Shown piece after piece: positions 37,123 through 49,389 of a stretch of 64,000 bases of DNA. The stretch is taken from NCBI GenBank assembly GCA_009809945.1, contig WTPW01000157.1, forward strand, positions 261,489 to 325,488. Reading direction: 5' to 3'. Under the pieces are notes generated by a model. The model saw nothing but the letters and a program-made list of their open reading frames with translations. It made no database searches and was not told the origin of the DNA. A program made the position numbers and the translations under genes. Origin of the DNA: Gigaspora margarita (lineage: Eukaryota; Glomeromycota; Glomeromycetes; Diversisporales; Gigasporaceae). The first letter of the stretch is position 1; each line of letters opens with the position of its first letter.

Positions 37123-38176
37123 TGCCAATCTACCAACAAATAGAATCATGATAGTGTGTTAATCTACTAATTTTTGTATAATAAACACTGCTTAATAATA
37201 ATGAGAATAAAAAAAATTCATTTGCACTTTGTCATTTTTAATTTGCTATATCCAAAAACTGTAATTAGACCATGAGAAAATTAACAACATATGATTATTT
37301 GCATGTTAATGTTGTAATATATTCATCATAATTTGTAATTGATCTATTACATATAATATAATATGCATGCAATTTATGTATGTAGTTTCCAATAAAATAT
37401 TTGCAATACATGTAGGCTGAACTTTGAGCATAACTACAACAGCTGGTATAATTTAGGATATATTGAGTATAACCAAAGTAAATAAATAAAAAAAAATATC
37501 AGTAAATTGTAGTGATATCCAACCATTTTTTTAAAACCAAAACCCAAATGGAAAATTCAGACATGCTACAAATTAATAATATCAATCAACTGAATTTTGA
37601 CAATTGGCGGATACAAATGATCCAAATAGAAATTATTTGCTCAGTTTAATGCCAATCTACCAACAAATAGAATCATGATAGTGTGTTAATCTACTAATTT
37701 CTGTATAATAAACACTGCTTAATAATAATGAGAATAAAAAAAATTCAATTGCACTTTGCCATTTTTAATTTGCTATATCCAAAAACTATAATTAGACTGT
37801 GAGAAAATTAACAACATATGATCATTTGCATGTTAATGTTGTAATATATTCATCATAATTTGTAATTGATCTATTATATGTAATATAATATGCATGCAAT
37901 TTATGTATGTAGTTTCCAATAAAATATTTGCAATACATGTAGGCTGAATTTTGAGCATGATTACAACAGCCGGTATAATTTAGGATATATTGAGTATAAT
38001 CAAAGTAAATAAATAAAAAAAAATATTAGTAAATTGTAGTGATATCCAACCATTTTTTTAAAACCAAAACCCAAATAGAAAATTCAGAAATGCTACAAAT
38101 TAATAATATCAATCAACTGAATTTTGACAATTGGCGGATATGAATGATCCAAATGGAAATTATTTGCTCAGTTATT
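37123..38176 (+). repeat. 527-bp tandem duplication
   Basis: Positions 37,123-37,649 and 37,650-38,176 are near-identical direct copies, starting tgccaatctaccaacaaat and ending attatttgctcag. The second copy runs straight into the Sel1-like pseudogene, whereas the first ends at the start of the second copy. The duplication therefore includes the 5' edge of the Sel1 coding sequence (cggatatgaatgatcc, with variant cggatacaaatgatcc in copy 1). Confidence 0.9.
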
Positions 38177-38440
38177 GTTACAAACATGGAATAGGAATTG
38201 AAAAAGCAGAAAAAAAGCATTCACATATTACGAAAAATTGGCAGATATGAATAATTCTAACAAATGTACCAAGTTGAATATTGTTATTATTTAGGAATTG
38301 GGATCAAACTCGATAAGCAAAAAGCGTTTTCATATTATCTGAAGTCTGCTGAGACAAGTAATTCTATAGGAATTTGGAAAACTGTCTGGTGTTATTATTA
38401 CGGAATTGGCATTGAAAAAATTTTGATAAATTTTATGAAT
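38095..38440 (+). pseudogene. Sel1-like repeat protein fragment
   Basis: Three pieces in different frames carry Sel1-like repeat signatures: LADMNDPNGNYLLSYCYKHG then IGIEKAEKK (about 38,128-38,215); AFTYYEKLADMNNS (about 38,216-38,260); and YQVEYCYYLGIGIKLDKQKA then FSYYLKSAE (38,267-38,355) followed by VWCYYYGIGIEK. Sel1 repeats (about 36-residue helical hairpins) act as protein-interaction scaffolds. In this fungal group they often accompany kinase domains. Two frameshifts and a TGA just before LADM show that it is a pseudogene. Only about three repeats remain. Confidence 0.7.
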
Positions 38441-39408
38441 GGATTAATAAGTAAGTTAAATTTTATTTTTTATTATAATGTTTGTAGTTTATTTAAAACA
38501 AGATTTCTTACACAATTTTAATTATCAGGGAGTAAGCATAAAGTGAATTTATTGATCTATTTTAGTAATTTAAGCTCATAAATACATACGTATTTATTTA
38601 TTTATTTTTTGTGTTATTTAGCCTGTAAGTATAAAGAATGTTTATTAATCAATGAAATAAAAAACAGCAAATATAACAGATAAATACTTATTTACTATTA
38701 CGTTTAAATTCATTTCATTCACATTAATCACCTCCTCATTCAGCACGTGGGTATAAAGAACATTTATTAATCAATGGAATTAAAACAGCAAACATAACAA
38801 ATAAATACTTATTTACCATTACGTTTAAATGCATTTCATGCATTTTATTCAGTGAGTGAGTATAAAGGACATTTATTGAAGGATTTTGTGACATTCCATA
38901 ACATCCCAAAGGGTTAATCAATGCATTGTCTTTCTTCATGCATTTATGAAGACATTATCTAAATATAAGCATGATAAGTGTAAATAACAATAATATGAAT
39001 TAAAAACAGAAACATAACAGATAAATACTTATTTGCCATTTCGTTAAAATTCATTTCATTTGCATTAATCATTTTATTCAGTAGGTGAGTATAAAGAACA
39101 TTTATTAATTAATGGAATTAAAAACAGCATACATAACAGATAAATACTTATTTACCATTATGTTTAATTTCATTTTATTCGCATTAATTTGTTAGTGAGT
39201 ATAAAGAACATTTATTGAAGGATTTTGTGACATTCCATAACATTTCAAAGGGTTAATCAATGCATTATCTTTCTTCATGCATTTATGAAGACATTATCTA
39301 AATATAAGCATGATAAGTATAAATAACAATAATTATGAATTAAAAATAGCAAACATATCATATAAATACTTATTTACCATTTCATTTAATTTTATTTTAT
39401 TCGCATTA

Positions 39409-39723
39409 CCGTATATTCCCGAAATTAAGCAACCTTTTTTTGGCCAAAAATTACACGAAAAAACAGGGGGTTGCTAATTTTCGAATTGTTGAATTTTTTG
39501 AAAAATTGCAAAACGTACTAATTATAAGTTGTCCAAATGACCTGAAATTTTTACTGTAAGTGTATTTTTGTGTCCAGAACAAGTTTACTTAATGGCACTT
39601 TTGAGTTTACTTAGTAAAATTTGGTCTTTTATATGTAGCAACTGTTAATGCGTTTTTTGAAATTTTTGAAAAAAACAGAGGGGTTGCTTATTTTCGGAGT
39701 TGCTTATTTTCGGGAATCTACAG
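39409..39723. mobile_element. pogo/mariner-like MITE with TA target site
   Basis: A 315-bp element whose ends, ccgtatattcccgaaa and the complement of tttcgggaatctacag, form inverted repeats, continued by taagcaacc motifs on both sides. TA flanks both ends (39,407-39,408; 39,724-39,725). Removing it joins gcatta and atcattttattcag as in neighbouring array units, which confirms the boundaries. Terminal CAG-like ends and TA target fit a Tc1/mariner-pogo type. Confidence 0.85.
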
Positions 39724-40332
39724 TAATCATTTTATTCAGTGGGTGAGTATAAAGAACATTTATTAATTAATGGAATTAAAAACAGCATACATAACAGATA
39801 AATACTTATTTACCATTACGTTTAAATTCATTTCATTCACATTAATCACCTCCTCACTTAGCATGCGAGCATAAAGAACATTTATTAATCAATGGAATTA
39901 AAAACAGCAAACATAACAGATAAATACTTATTTACCATTACGTTTAAATTCATTTCATTCACATTAATTTAGTCAGTGAGTATAAAGAACATTTATTAAT
40001 CAATGGAATTAAAAACAGCAAACATAACAGATAAATACTTATTTACTATTACGTTTACATTCATTTCATTTGCATTAATTTAGTTGGTGAGTATAAAGGA
40101 CATTTATTAATCAATGGAATTAAAACAGCAAATATAACAGATAAATACTTATCTGCCATTATATTTAAATTCATTTCATTCGCATTAATCAACTCCTCAC
40201 TCAGCATGTGAGTATAAAGAACATTAATTAATCAATTGAATTAAAAACAGCAAACATAACAGATAAATACTTATTTACCATTACATTAAATTTATTTCAT
40301 TCGCATTAATCACCTCTTCACTCAGCATATAA

Positions 40333-41238
40333 GGGGGCTTCCAGAAATTACGTAATATTTTTGTTACTAATAAATTTCAAAATTTTACTCCACCCACCCA
40401 CACCTGATACTCTATTAGCCAATCAAATTTTATTTTTTTTAAAATTTATTCGTATGTTCAATTTGTGAAATTGAAAAAAACTATTGCTCTACTGGACCAA
40501 TTTAGATGATTTAACTACCAAAATGTTCGTCTCACTGAGACGATTCTAACAAGCCCAAAATCACTAAAGACTAATCACAGGGTCCCAAGATCGTTCAACT
40601 TTTGTGTAATTTTAATAGTGATTTTTTAGAATCACTAAGTAAATATCTTTAATATTGAATAACTTTTGATCCACTGGCCCGTTTTGGATGATTTAACTAC
40701 AAAAATGTTCGTTTCAGTGAGACTAATCTAACAAGCCTAAAATCGCTAAATTCTAATCACAGGATTCCAAGATCGATAAAGATTTTATTGTTTGTTTAAC
40801 AATACAAATCTTTATCGATCCTGGAATCCTGTAATTAGAAATTAGCGATTTTGGGCTTGTTAGAATCTTCTCACTGAGACGAACATTTTGGTAGTTAAAT
40901 CATCCAAAAAGGGCCAGTGGATCAAAAGTTATTCAATATTAAAGATATTTACTTAGTGATTCTAAAAAATCACTATTAAAATTACACAAAAGTTGAACAA
41001 TCTTGGGACCCTGTGATTAGATTTTGGCGATTTTGGGCTTGTTAGAATCGTCTCAGTGATGCGAACATTTTGGTAGTTAAATAATCTAAATCGGTCCAGT
41101 AGAGCAATAGTTATTAATAATTTTATAATTTTATACTTTTGGCCAGAATTATAAAATTTTGACCAGAATTATAATTATAACCTGATATTTTCGGGACCCC
41201 ACCCACCCACTAAAAATTATGTAATTTCTGGAAGCCCC
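40333..41238. mobile_element. Harbinger-like foldback C with TAA target site
   Basis: A 906-bp palindrome with termini gggggcttccagaaattac and its complement (four C at the right end). The flanking trinucleotide is TAA on both sides (40,330-40,332; 41,239-41,241). Collapsing the element and one TAA restores a normal unit of the surrounding tandem array. The arms contain nested palindromes such as tcgtctcactgagacga. A 3-bp TWA duplication with G-rich termini is the PIF/Harbinger habit; no transposase is present. Confidence 0.8.
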
Positions 41239-41541
41239 TAAGCTTAAAGAACATTTATTAATCAATGGAATTAAAAGCAGCAAGCATAGATAAATACTTA
41301 TTTACTATTACATTTAAATTCATTTCATCCGCATTAATTATTTTATTTAGTGAGTGAGTATAAAGAACATTTATTAATCAATAGAATTAAAAACAGCAAA
41401 CATAAATACTTATTTACCATTATGTGCGATACATTTTATTCATATTAATTTAGTCAGTAAATACAAAAATTATTTACATTCGATCTAAAGTTTAAAACCA
41501 CAGATGCAAAATAAATCAATTACATATTTATTATTTATATA

Positions 41542-41800
41542 GAAATTCTAATTATGGAAAATGTGAACATTGTAATAAAGATAACACTCAACCTGCATGG
41601 TGTCTATCATGCAATTCTGATATAGAAACAAGGTGAACAAGTGGATATAAAAATATTGATGATTGCATGAAAACGTTCCAACTTAGAACCTGGAGATATA
41701 AAGATGTAATTGAATAGATTCCATTCGATAGATTATCAGAAGTTAAAAAAATTGGTGAAGGATTTGTCTCTGTATGTTCAGCAACCTGGTCCAACATAAA
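41542..41800 (+). pseudogene. Protein-kinase gene fragment (N-terminal region)
   Basis: The frame starting NYGKCEHCNKDNTQPAWCLS matches the four-Cys N-terminal region (C-x2-C ... C-x2-C) of the expanded protein kinases of Rhizophagus-like fungi, followed by the DDCMKTFQLRT and PFDRLSEVKKIGEG segments that lead into the kinase glycine loop. TGA (41,634-41,636) and TAG (41,715-41,717) replace Trp in WTSG and EWIPFDR. The glycine loop is short by one or more residues (EGFVSV), and the catalytic domain is cut off where the repeat array begins at about 41,805. The intact kinase would be serine/threonine or tyrosine-kinase-like; no residues beyond the loop remain. Confidence 0.75.
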
Positions 41801-41804
41801 ACTG

Positions 41805-43450
41805 ACTCAACCTTAATCACAAATGGTGTTAGTAAAATAACAAATTTTATAACAATTTTTACAGTAATTAATGGCAAAAATTATATAATTCTAATACGAA
41901 GTAACAAATTTTTTTTTATATAGTGCACCAAGTCACTTCACATTAAATGCGCTAAATTTGGGTATATATAAATGCTTTTTAGCCAATCAGAATAGGTTAT
42001 GTACTAATTTTGATTGGATAAAAAAAAATATAAAAAAAATTTTTTAATTTTTTTATATTAAATGCCAAAATTTTGAAAGCATAATAGCTTTAAACACTTA
42101 TAACTTTAATTTATAAACTTTTTTAAATATTCTAACTGATAATTTGGAAAGTACTAATGAAAAACAATAGTTTTTATCAGTTACATTTTAAAAAATATTT
42201 AAAACTTAAGATTTTATAGATTTATTAAAATATACATGATTTTTGATGAGAAGTGATTTGGTGCACTATAGTAACACCCAACAAAAATCAATGATAATTC
42301 TAATATAAACACAACTTTAACTATATCGAAATTACAAAAGTTTAAATAACTAATTTTTTAACCACATATTGAAAAGCAAGTTTTGTACCAAATTTTTACA
42401 GCAACTCAACAGAAATTATAATAATTCAAACACTAACTCAAACCTTAACTATATAGAAACCACGATAATTCTAATAAACCAAACTCAGCCCAGCCTTAAT
42501 CACATACCATTATCACTGTAATAGTGAGTTTTGTAATGAATTTTTTACATTATCTTATCAAAGAATTTACGATAATTTCAATGCTAACCAATTCAAAACT
42601 TATTCATATAATATATGTCATTAGAATACTATAAAGCACAGGCCATAGTACCCTCCTATATCAAAATACCTTCCTTAAAAAAAATTCGCAGTGGAATGTA
42701 AAATAATTGTTATTTTCTATACGAAAAGATTATTCAAATGAAAGGTTACCGCCTATAATACCAGGGTGGTAATATAGTCCTCACTGTATGGTAGTGATTA
42801 AGTTTTGTAAAAAGTTTTTTTTTTAACAATAATTTATAATAAATATCTTAATAATTCCAGTGCAAACTAATCAATTATATAGACAAAATAATGAATAAGG
42901 TTTTAATATAGTTTTTTATGGTAGCTTACAATAGAAATTCAATATATAATAACTAAACCTTAACTATATGCAATAATTCCAGTACAATCAATTCAACCAA
43001 ATCTGCAGTCACTTAAATAGCAAATATTTTAAAAATGTAATATTCAGAAACTTACTATAGAAATTATGATAATTCCACTAAATCATTTACTGTAATCATT
43101 GGAGTACTAAGTCTTGTAATAGAATTTTTTACACTATTTCATCATCAAAATCATAAAATTTCTAATACAAATTATTTCAATCTCAATTACATATTGCTGT
43201 TACTGAAATAACGAGTAAATTTTTGTATTTTTTTAAAAAATAATAATTTCAAGTTTAACAATATACATGGTTACTAGAACAAGTTTAGCAACTGAATATT
43301 TTATAGTAATTGTATAAATTATAACAATATTAATAAAATTGAGTCTTAACCAGTGTACAAATAAATTGTGTAATAGAGTTTTTATAGTAAATAGAAATCA
43401 AGGTAACCCTAAATACAACTAATTCGATTCAATTGCATGATATATATACT
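41805..43450 (-). repeat. Degenerate minisatellite array, arm B (inverted relative to arm A)
   Basis: Units contain, on the minus strand, tgtaaaaa(a)ttc(a/t)ttacaaaa, gtgattaaggtt, ttagaattatcgtggtttct. The plus strand shows recurring aataattc(t/c)a(a/g)ta and taaccttaatcac. It is the inverted counterpart of 33,905-35,011 and starts right where the kinase fragment is truncated. Non-coding. Confidence 0.6.
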
Positions 43451-43640
43451 GTGATAGTTATTGAACTCTGTATAAGATAGTGGTGTGAATGTACTACTAT
43501 CGCACTAGTATAAAATATAAAGAGGCAGGATTGAATGCAAAAGCCTCCTTGCATTCAGAGAACATATTCAGCTTCGCACCCAATCCCCACCTAGTGAATA
43601 CTGCCATTTTTGCAATAAATGCAAATCCTCTGTAAATATG

Positions 43641-43769
43641 GCCAGCCTGCTTTATGCAGGTGGGAAACCACCGGCTGATGCTAAACATCACAAATTCTCC
43701 TATTAAAAAAAATCTTAATTAATAGCCAGCCTGCTTTATGCAGGTGGGAAACCACTGGCTGATGCTAAT
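43641..43769 (+). repeat. Duplicated ~44-bp GC-richer motif
   Basis: A block starting gccagcctgctttatgcagg and ending ggctgatgct occurs at 43,641-43,684 and 43,735-43,769 onward with a single difference. A weaker third copy (accagcctta) lies near 43,837. The unit contains a small stem (cctgc / gcagg). Function unknown; it stands out against the surrounding A+T-rich DNA. Confidence 0.7.
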
Positions 43770-44136
43770 TTTAATTATACATTGATAGAACTAATGTATA
43801 TACTGCTAATATCAATCAAGCATTTCTAATAAATTTGACCAGCCTTATTTGGCTAGTGTGCATCCAATGAATATATATTTACTGCATGTGGTTTTTTCAA
43901 TAATATAAATTACCAATCATTATTGTACCTCATATTATACTTGTGATTATCTTATTGGTGTAATGAATCATCTCATTATTTGTATTATATAGTCACTTGT
44001 ATAGTAATCATGTTCGTATGTAAGTACGTATATGATTATTAAATAAGTAGTTGCGCAACTCAGTTGTGCAAACCAGGAGCAGGGAAATATGAAATTTAAA
44101 GTAAACTTTGAAATTGTGCTAGACTTATACATGTTA

Positions 44137-44664
44137 GGGGGCATCCATAAATAACGTTATGCTTGAGGGGGGTCCCCAAAATATAATGATTTTCCAATAT
44201 TTAGGGGGTTCCCACCAATATAACGCAATTTTTTTATAAAAATTTGTCTAAAACTTGATCCAGTGGTCCAAATTGGATGTTTTTGGGACCATTCGAATTG
44301 TCTCGAGGAGTGGATTCGAATGGTACCAATTTCATTTGATTTGGATCACTGGATCACGTTTTATTAACGAAATACTATTGGTTATTATGTTTTCTTATTA
44401 AATTACTATAAAATCAATAGTATTTCATTAATAAAACGTGATCCAGTAATCCAAATGAAATGATTTTGGTACCATTGGATTCGTCTCATAGAGACGAATC
44501 GAATGGTACCAAAATCGTCCAGATTTGACCACTAGTCATAATCTATTCAAGTTTTTGTAAAATTTTATATATAAACATACGGATTTTTAAATTTTTTTTT
44601 ATATAGTAGAGGGGGGTCAAGAGCTACTATGTAGGGGTACATAACATTATTTATGGAAGCCCCC
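44137..44664. mobile_element. Harbinger-like foldback D with TTA target site
   Basis: A 528-bp palindrome with termini gggggcatccataaataac and the complement of gttatttatggaagccccc (one or two differences). TTA flanks both ends (44,134-44,136; 44,665-44,667). It has the same type of G5-C terminus as foldback C and a nested palindrome (gtctcatagagac). No coding sequence. Confidence 0.85.
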
Positions 44665-44807
44665 TTATAGATACTTTTAGTTTTGACAAATACATTTTGG
44701 CATTGAATTTTGATATGGCAATCTCATATTAAAAATCAGTGCTGAAATACTATCAGCTGAGCTAAAATAGTTTCTACAACTTGCATAGTCAGACCTTGAG
44801 TATAATT

Positions 44808-47800
44808 TTTTTTTTTTTTTTAAATATTAAAGGTGAGACCTTGCTTTTATCTTTATTAAATTTAATAGAAACTTTTTACAGTACAGAAAGAAATTTTATT
44901 TTTTTAAATTTAATGCTAAGAATAAAAACTCAGACATATATATAAGTAAANCTAAATACTTATCTGTGGCCTAAACCTACCAGAGTGGCCAAGGCTCACC
45001 TAGATTTGGGTATATATAAGAATATCAGATGGAGGTGTAGAAAATTTAATCTATTTGTACAACCATGTTTCAATTTGCGCAGTGATATAGTGGAAATATG
45101 ATTACTATTATCTTGTAAATTATTTGAAGAGTTTGGTACAAGGGATATATTAGAAGAAAAAGATGAAAGTTGAGAGTATAACTCTTGATTTTGAGATCTA
45201 GAAATGCAGTATGGAATCCAAATATTTGTATAAATTTGTTGGTTGATATGAAGTAGAAGTGAAATAGTAAGAGAGCAAGCAGATTTAGAAGATGAAGTAA
45301 ATTCGTATAAAGTAGAAATAATATCCAGAGGTATAAAACCAGATAGAGTAGAAAACAGAGAGAGTATGTTAGGAAGTTGATGAATTTGAAAACTATCCAA
45401 ATTNATAATTTGNGTATAAAGGTTCTCAGCAACTANATTAGAGATTTCAAGTTTGTTANGGCTTANTATATGNGCTAAAGAATCTTTTATAAGTTTTAGT
45501 AAGGGTTCAGAGGTTGGACAAATAGTCTAGTGTAGGAGTTCACTTGCTTGTTGACAAGACAGATATTAGGATAGGATGGATTTCTTCGATGAAGAATATG
45601 TGGAGCAGAGAGATCATCTAAAAGTATTTTGATTCTAAAAGATTTGAGAGTTGAAGAGTGAAAACTATGTGAAAAGTTTAAAATTTTTTGGTTGTTATTA
45701 ATATATAGCCAGGTAGCATTCCAGTTAATATATCGTGATATTGGTAGCCATTGTTGAAACCGGTTTTGAGAAGACCAAAGAGCTAGTATATGTGCATGGC
45801 ATAAAGTTCTAACACAGTGACAGATAGGAAGTTCAATAGGAAAATTATCAACAGAAAGAGTAAAGTTGTAATTGTAAATATTCTGTAGATCAAAAAGAAG
45901 ATAGGGAGCAGTTTGATGACAGCGGGCTAGTTGATCAGCTTTGTTATTATATTCATCTTCTTGGTGTACAATAACTTTATGAAAAGTAATATTAAGAATA
46001 TATGATTTAATAAAGTTTAATAATGTATTCCAAATAGACCAATAAGGTATATTAAAAGGTTTAGAGAGAGGTGTAGTATAAATTAGGCTATTGTATTTGG
46101 ATATTACAGATTGGGAATCTGTAAAAATTTGAATAGAACAGTTTCTGGGAGCAGTACTAATAGCTGATAGAATAGCTACTAGTTCAGCCTTATAAGAACA
46201 TGGCCAAAATTTAATTTGTGATTGGAAAATATTTAGAATATTTTGATTATGTAATTGGATCCAGCCAATGCCCATAGAGCACTGAGAGTTGCCAAGATCA
46301 ATAACAGAACTATCAGTATAGAATGTTAATTCTGTTAGATGACTGTTATAATGACAAATAGATTGCAAAGTATCTTGTGCAAGACTAGGTTGAAAAAAGG
46401 AAGGTATTTGTGCATTAGATATAAGAAGATTTGGTAATGTTGGAATACTAGTTGGATTTCTTGCTGCAGTTGAGAAGATGAGATCAAGGTAATTTGCATT
46501 AAGGTTTACAGATTTGTCAGGATTAAGTCTTCCAAAAAATTTGGTAGCATGGCTTGTTGGAATAAGAATAGTACATTTGTTTGCAATAATATTGGAATTG
46601 AGAGTGCAGTTAGCACATGGTGATATAGTAATAGATGGTGTTGGGTATAGGCATATAAATTGTGGCTGGATATTACATTGCTAGTGTGTAATACGAGTAT
46701 AATCTGAAGTATTAGATTGGCGATGTGCTTTGCCAATAACTATTTGATTATCGAATAAGGTAATAAGCCAAGGTTTCATATGTTTAGAAAAGTGTCCAGT
46801 AGTATAACTATAGTAATTAGTTTGGGGTAAATTGAAGTGTGGATAAATAGTACGTTCATAGGTATGACTAGTTGTTTGATCTTCCAAGAAGGTAAACCAC
46901 AAAGAAATTTTGCTTTTTGGAATTTTATTAAGTCTAGGTGAGATATGTTTCCAATCAAGCAAACAAGAATTATCAAAGGAGGTAAGTTGGTCAAGAAATA
47001 GAAGATGATGATGTCTAATTTGTTTTTTGAAGGTAGAGTATTTGGGATGTGAGGATAGTATAGATTCAAGAGAAATAGATCCATCTTTGATAGTAAATGG
47101 AATATTAAAATTAGGGTTAGTATTAATAGTCCAATCCAGATGTTTAAAAAGTTTGATAATTTTGAAATTAGTTGTATTGTGGTTAGGACCATCTATAGTA
47201 GGATTAGGATGTGAAAAGATGCTAGTAGATGACCAAAGATTATTCTGGATTTGCTAGATTTGAATATGAGTTGTAGTACCAAGTAGGTTGTTATCATTTA
47301 AGCGTTTGATAAAGTTTGAGATATGATGTTGAAGCTGAATATCCCAAATATTTTTAATATTATAAAGTTGGGAATGAAGAAGAGTACTAGTAGGAATTGT
47401 TTGGCTAAGTTTGGCTTTGTGTTTAACAAGACCAATATGATGTGAAAGAATTTTGTTACAAGCTGATCTATTAATAACAATATTTTGTATACGGTATTCT
47501 ATAGTAGGAATAATGACAGTATTGATAATGTATCATGCCTGTGTATCAGTAATTTGTTTAGTTCTGGCAATATTGATAAGTTGAGAGGATTCTGTTATTA
47601 ATAGGCATGTTTGTTTTGATTGCTTATTATTGAGTGTAAACCAGCATCCAAGAAATTTGAAAGGTTTACTTGATGGCCATAATGGAAGAGCATGATTATT
47701 AAAGATAATGGGAGTATAGTTATTTACTTTCAAATTAGTTGATAAAATAGATTTAGAAGGATTAACTTGAATATTAGCCATAGTATAGAAAGACTCTGCA

Positions 47801-49375
47801 ATAGAAATCATTCTAGTAAGTTCAAGTTGTGAAGAGGCAATCCACAGAGTATCATCCATATAAGCCAAGACAGAACATTTTGTTTGAATTTTGTCAAATG
47901 TTTGATTTTTGAGATTAGTTATCCAGGATGTACCAATTGAATAACCAGGTGTATTGGTATGAATATGGGTAATTAAAGGATCATAATAGATTCTCCAAAG
48001 AAGAGGAGTAATAGTTTCACCTTGATCTATACTATTCTGAACCTGATAAGGTGCAGTAAGGCCAAGATTAGTGATAACTTGATTTTGTCTATTAGTAAGT
48101 AGATCCAGAAGAATATTAATTATACTAGATGGTAGGTTAAGATGAGAAAGTGAATGTTTGAAGAGTGTAAAATTGACAGAATCATAGGCCTTGCTCATGT
48201 CCTGAGAAAGTAACCAAATTTCTTTATGATTACAATTTGCATCTTCTATTAAATTATTTAGAATATGAATAGGAATAGAAGTGCTATTGTTTGGGAGTGC
48301 AACATAGTTGTAAGGTGATAGTATAGTATGTTGTGAGAAAACTTGATTTAGTTTATTAGTAAGGATTTTTGTATAAATTTTTCTGATGTGTTCAATAAGG
48401 CTAATAGGTCTTGTAAGATTTAGATTACCCTCAAAAGTGTTATTTTTAGGAATAGGAAAAATCCTTCCATGTTTCCATAATTTAGGAATACAGTTTTCAG
48501 ACAAACATCAATTAAATAGAGCAGTAAGTGTAGTGATACCATGTAAACCAAGGTGTTTAATCATTTTATAGCTAATTCCTGTAGGACCACAGGCTTTGCC
48601 ATTTGGAAGTTTAGAAATTGTTTGGAGAACTTCTTCTACTGTAATAGTATCAGTAAGAGAAGTATACCAGGCAGGATTAATATGAGAAAGTGGCTGATAG
48701 TATTGATACCAAAAGTTGTCAAAGAGAGGTTGGTTGATAGGTCTGTAAGCAGTCCAATTATGGTAATGTGATTGAACATGCTGTTTGATTGAGCTAGGAT
48801 CTGTAACAAGTTGGTTATCAAGTTTGATATTTGTGAAATGAATAGGAGGTTGGTATCGATCAAGAATACTATTAATAGCTTGTGTAGGTTTGGATATAAG
48901 TGTTTCACATCATTTTTCAGAGGATTGATTAATTTGTTGTTGAAGAAGAAGGGATTATTCTAACTGATAAGCATGGTAGACTTGTTTCCAGGCTTTATAG
49001 GCATGTTGAAGCCATGGTTGAATACTAGAGGGATCAAGTGATAAAAGAGAATCCAGATTACATTTGGTATAAAAATTAATAGAGAGAATATGTGAGTTAA
49101 TATGTGGAAGGTAAAAATTTGAGTTGTTTTTTATATTTTTAATAAGATGGCCAAGTTTTTTAAGTCCAGTATAAAGAGAAGTACAATGTGGTGTATATTT
49201 GTGGTTGTAGCTGCGTTTGCGAGATATTTTGTTAGGAATTAATTGAATTGCTGCTTGTAGAATAGAGTGTTGAATTTTGTGCCAAGTAGTATCAATATTT
49301 TCATGAGTATTTGTTGAGGAAGGTATATTATGTTGTAAAAATAACTGAGTAATAAGCTCTGAGAACTCTGTCCAC
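44808..49375 (-). mobile_element. LINE-3: 5'-truncated, recently inserted non-LTR retrotransposon
   Basis: A minus-strand element of about 4.57 kb. A poly(T) run on the plus strand (44,808 onward) marks the 3' poly(A) tail. The 14-bp duplication ccttgagtataatt at 44,794-44,807 and 49,376-49,389 fixes both ends. The endonuclease and ORF1 are missing by 5' truncation. The ORF2 frame is continuous over nearly 3.9 kb with only a few stops, so this is the least decayed of the three LINEs here. It is a different lineage from LINE-1 and LINE-2, with low protein similarity outside the motifs. Confidence 0.93.
45499..49375 (-). pseudogene. LINE-3 ORF2 remnant: reverse transcriptase and RNase H
   Basis: A single frame runs from the truncated 5' end to 45,499 with five premature stops: TAA (48,957), TGA (48,912), TGA (48,510), TGA (47,535) and TAG (46,683). 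Three or four of these fit lost Trp. The reverse transcriptase keeps its motif A (SQDMSKAYDS) and the active site YMDD (about 47,855-47,845), plus QGETITPLLWRIYYDP. RNase H keeps all catalytic residues in order: YTDSS, KAELVAIL, FTDSQ and the final NNKADQLA. Downstream, a further frame (45,400-44,996) after ambiguous bases probably is the ORF2 C-terminus shifted out of frame. An intact relative would reverse-transcribe its own RNA at nicked target sites. Confidence 0.88.
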
Positions 49376-49389
49376 CCTTGAGTATAATT

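Larger units (their letters stand above)
38618..41465 (+). repeat. ~105-125-bp tandem repeat array, interrupted by two elements
   Basis: About a dozen units carry gagtataaagaacatttatt, then aatcaatggaattaaaaaca, then gataaatacttatttacc, then ttcatttcattc. Units vary between about 105 and 125 bp, and two longer units near 38,865 and 39,195 share an extra ggattttgtgacattccataa segment. The array is split by a 315-bp MITE (39,409-39,723) and a 906-bp foldback (40,333-41,238); the repeat resumes exactly on the far side of each. Non-coding. Confidence 0.9.

Noticed and set aside
37555..37650. Copia-type gag start (NFDNWRIQM)
   Set aside because: The phrase resembles the N-terminal region of Copia gag proteins, but no other retroviral-like domain follows, and the corresponding segment in the second duplicate is better explained as the border of a Sel1-like exon in another frame.
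43497..43691. Small minus-strand protein at the GC-richer block
   Set aside because: It overlaps the duplicated 44-bp motif and shows no similarity to a known protein; the second copy of the motif is not coding in the same way.
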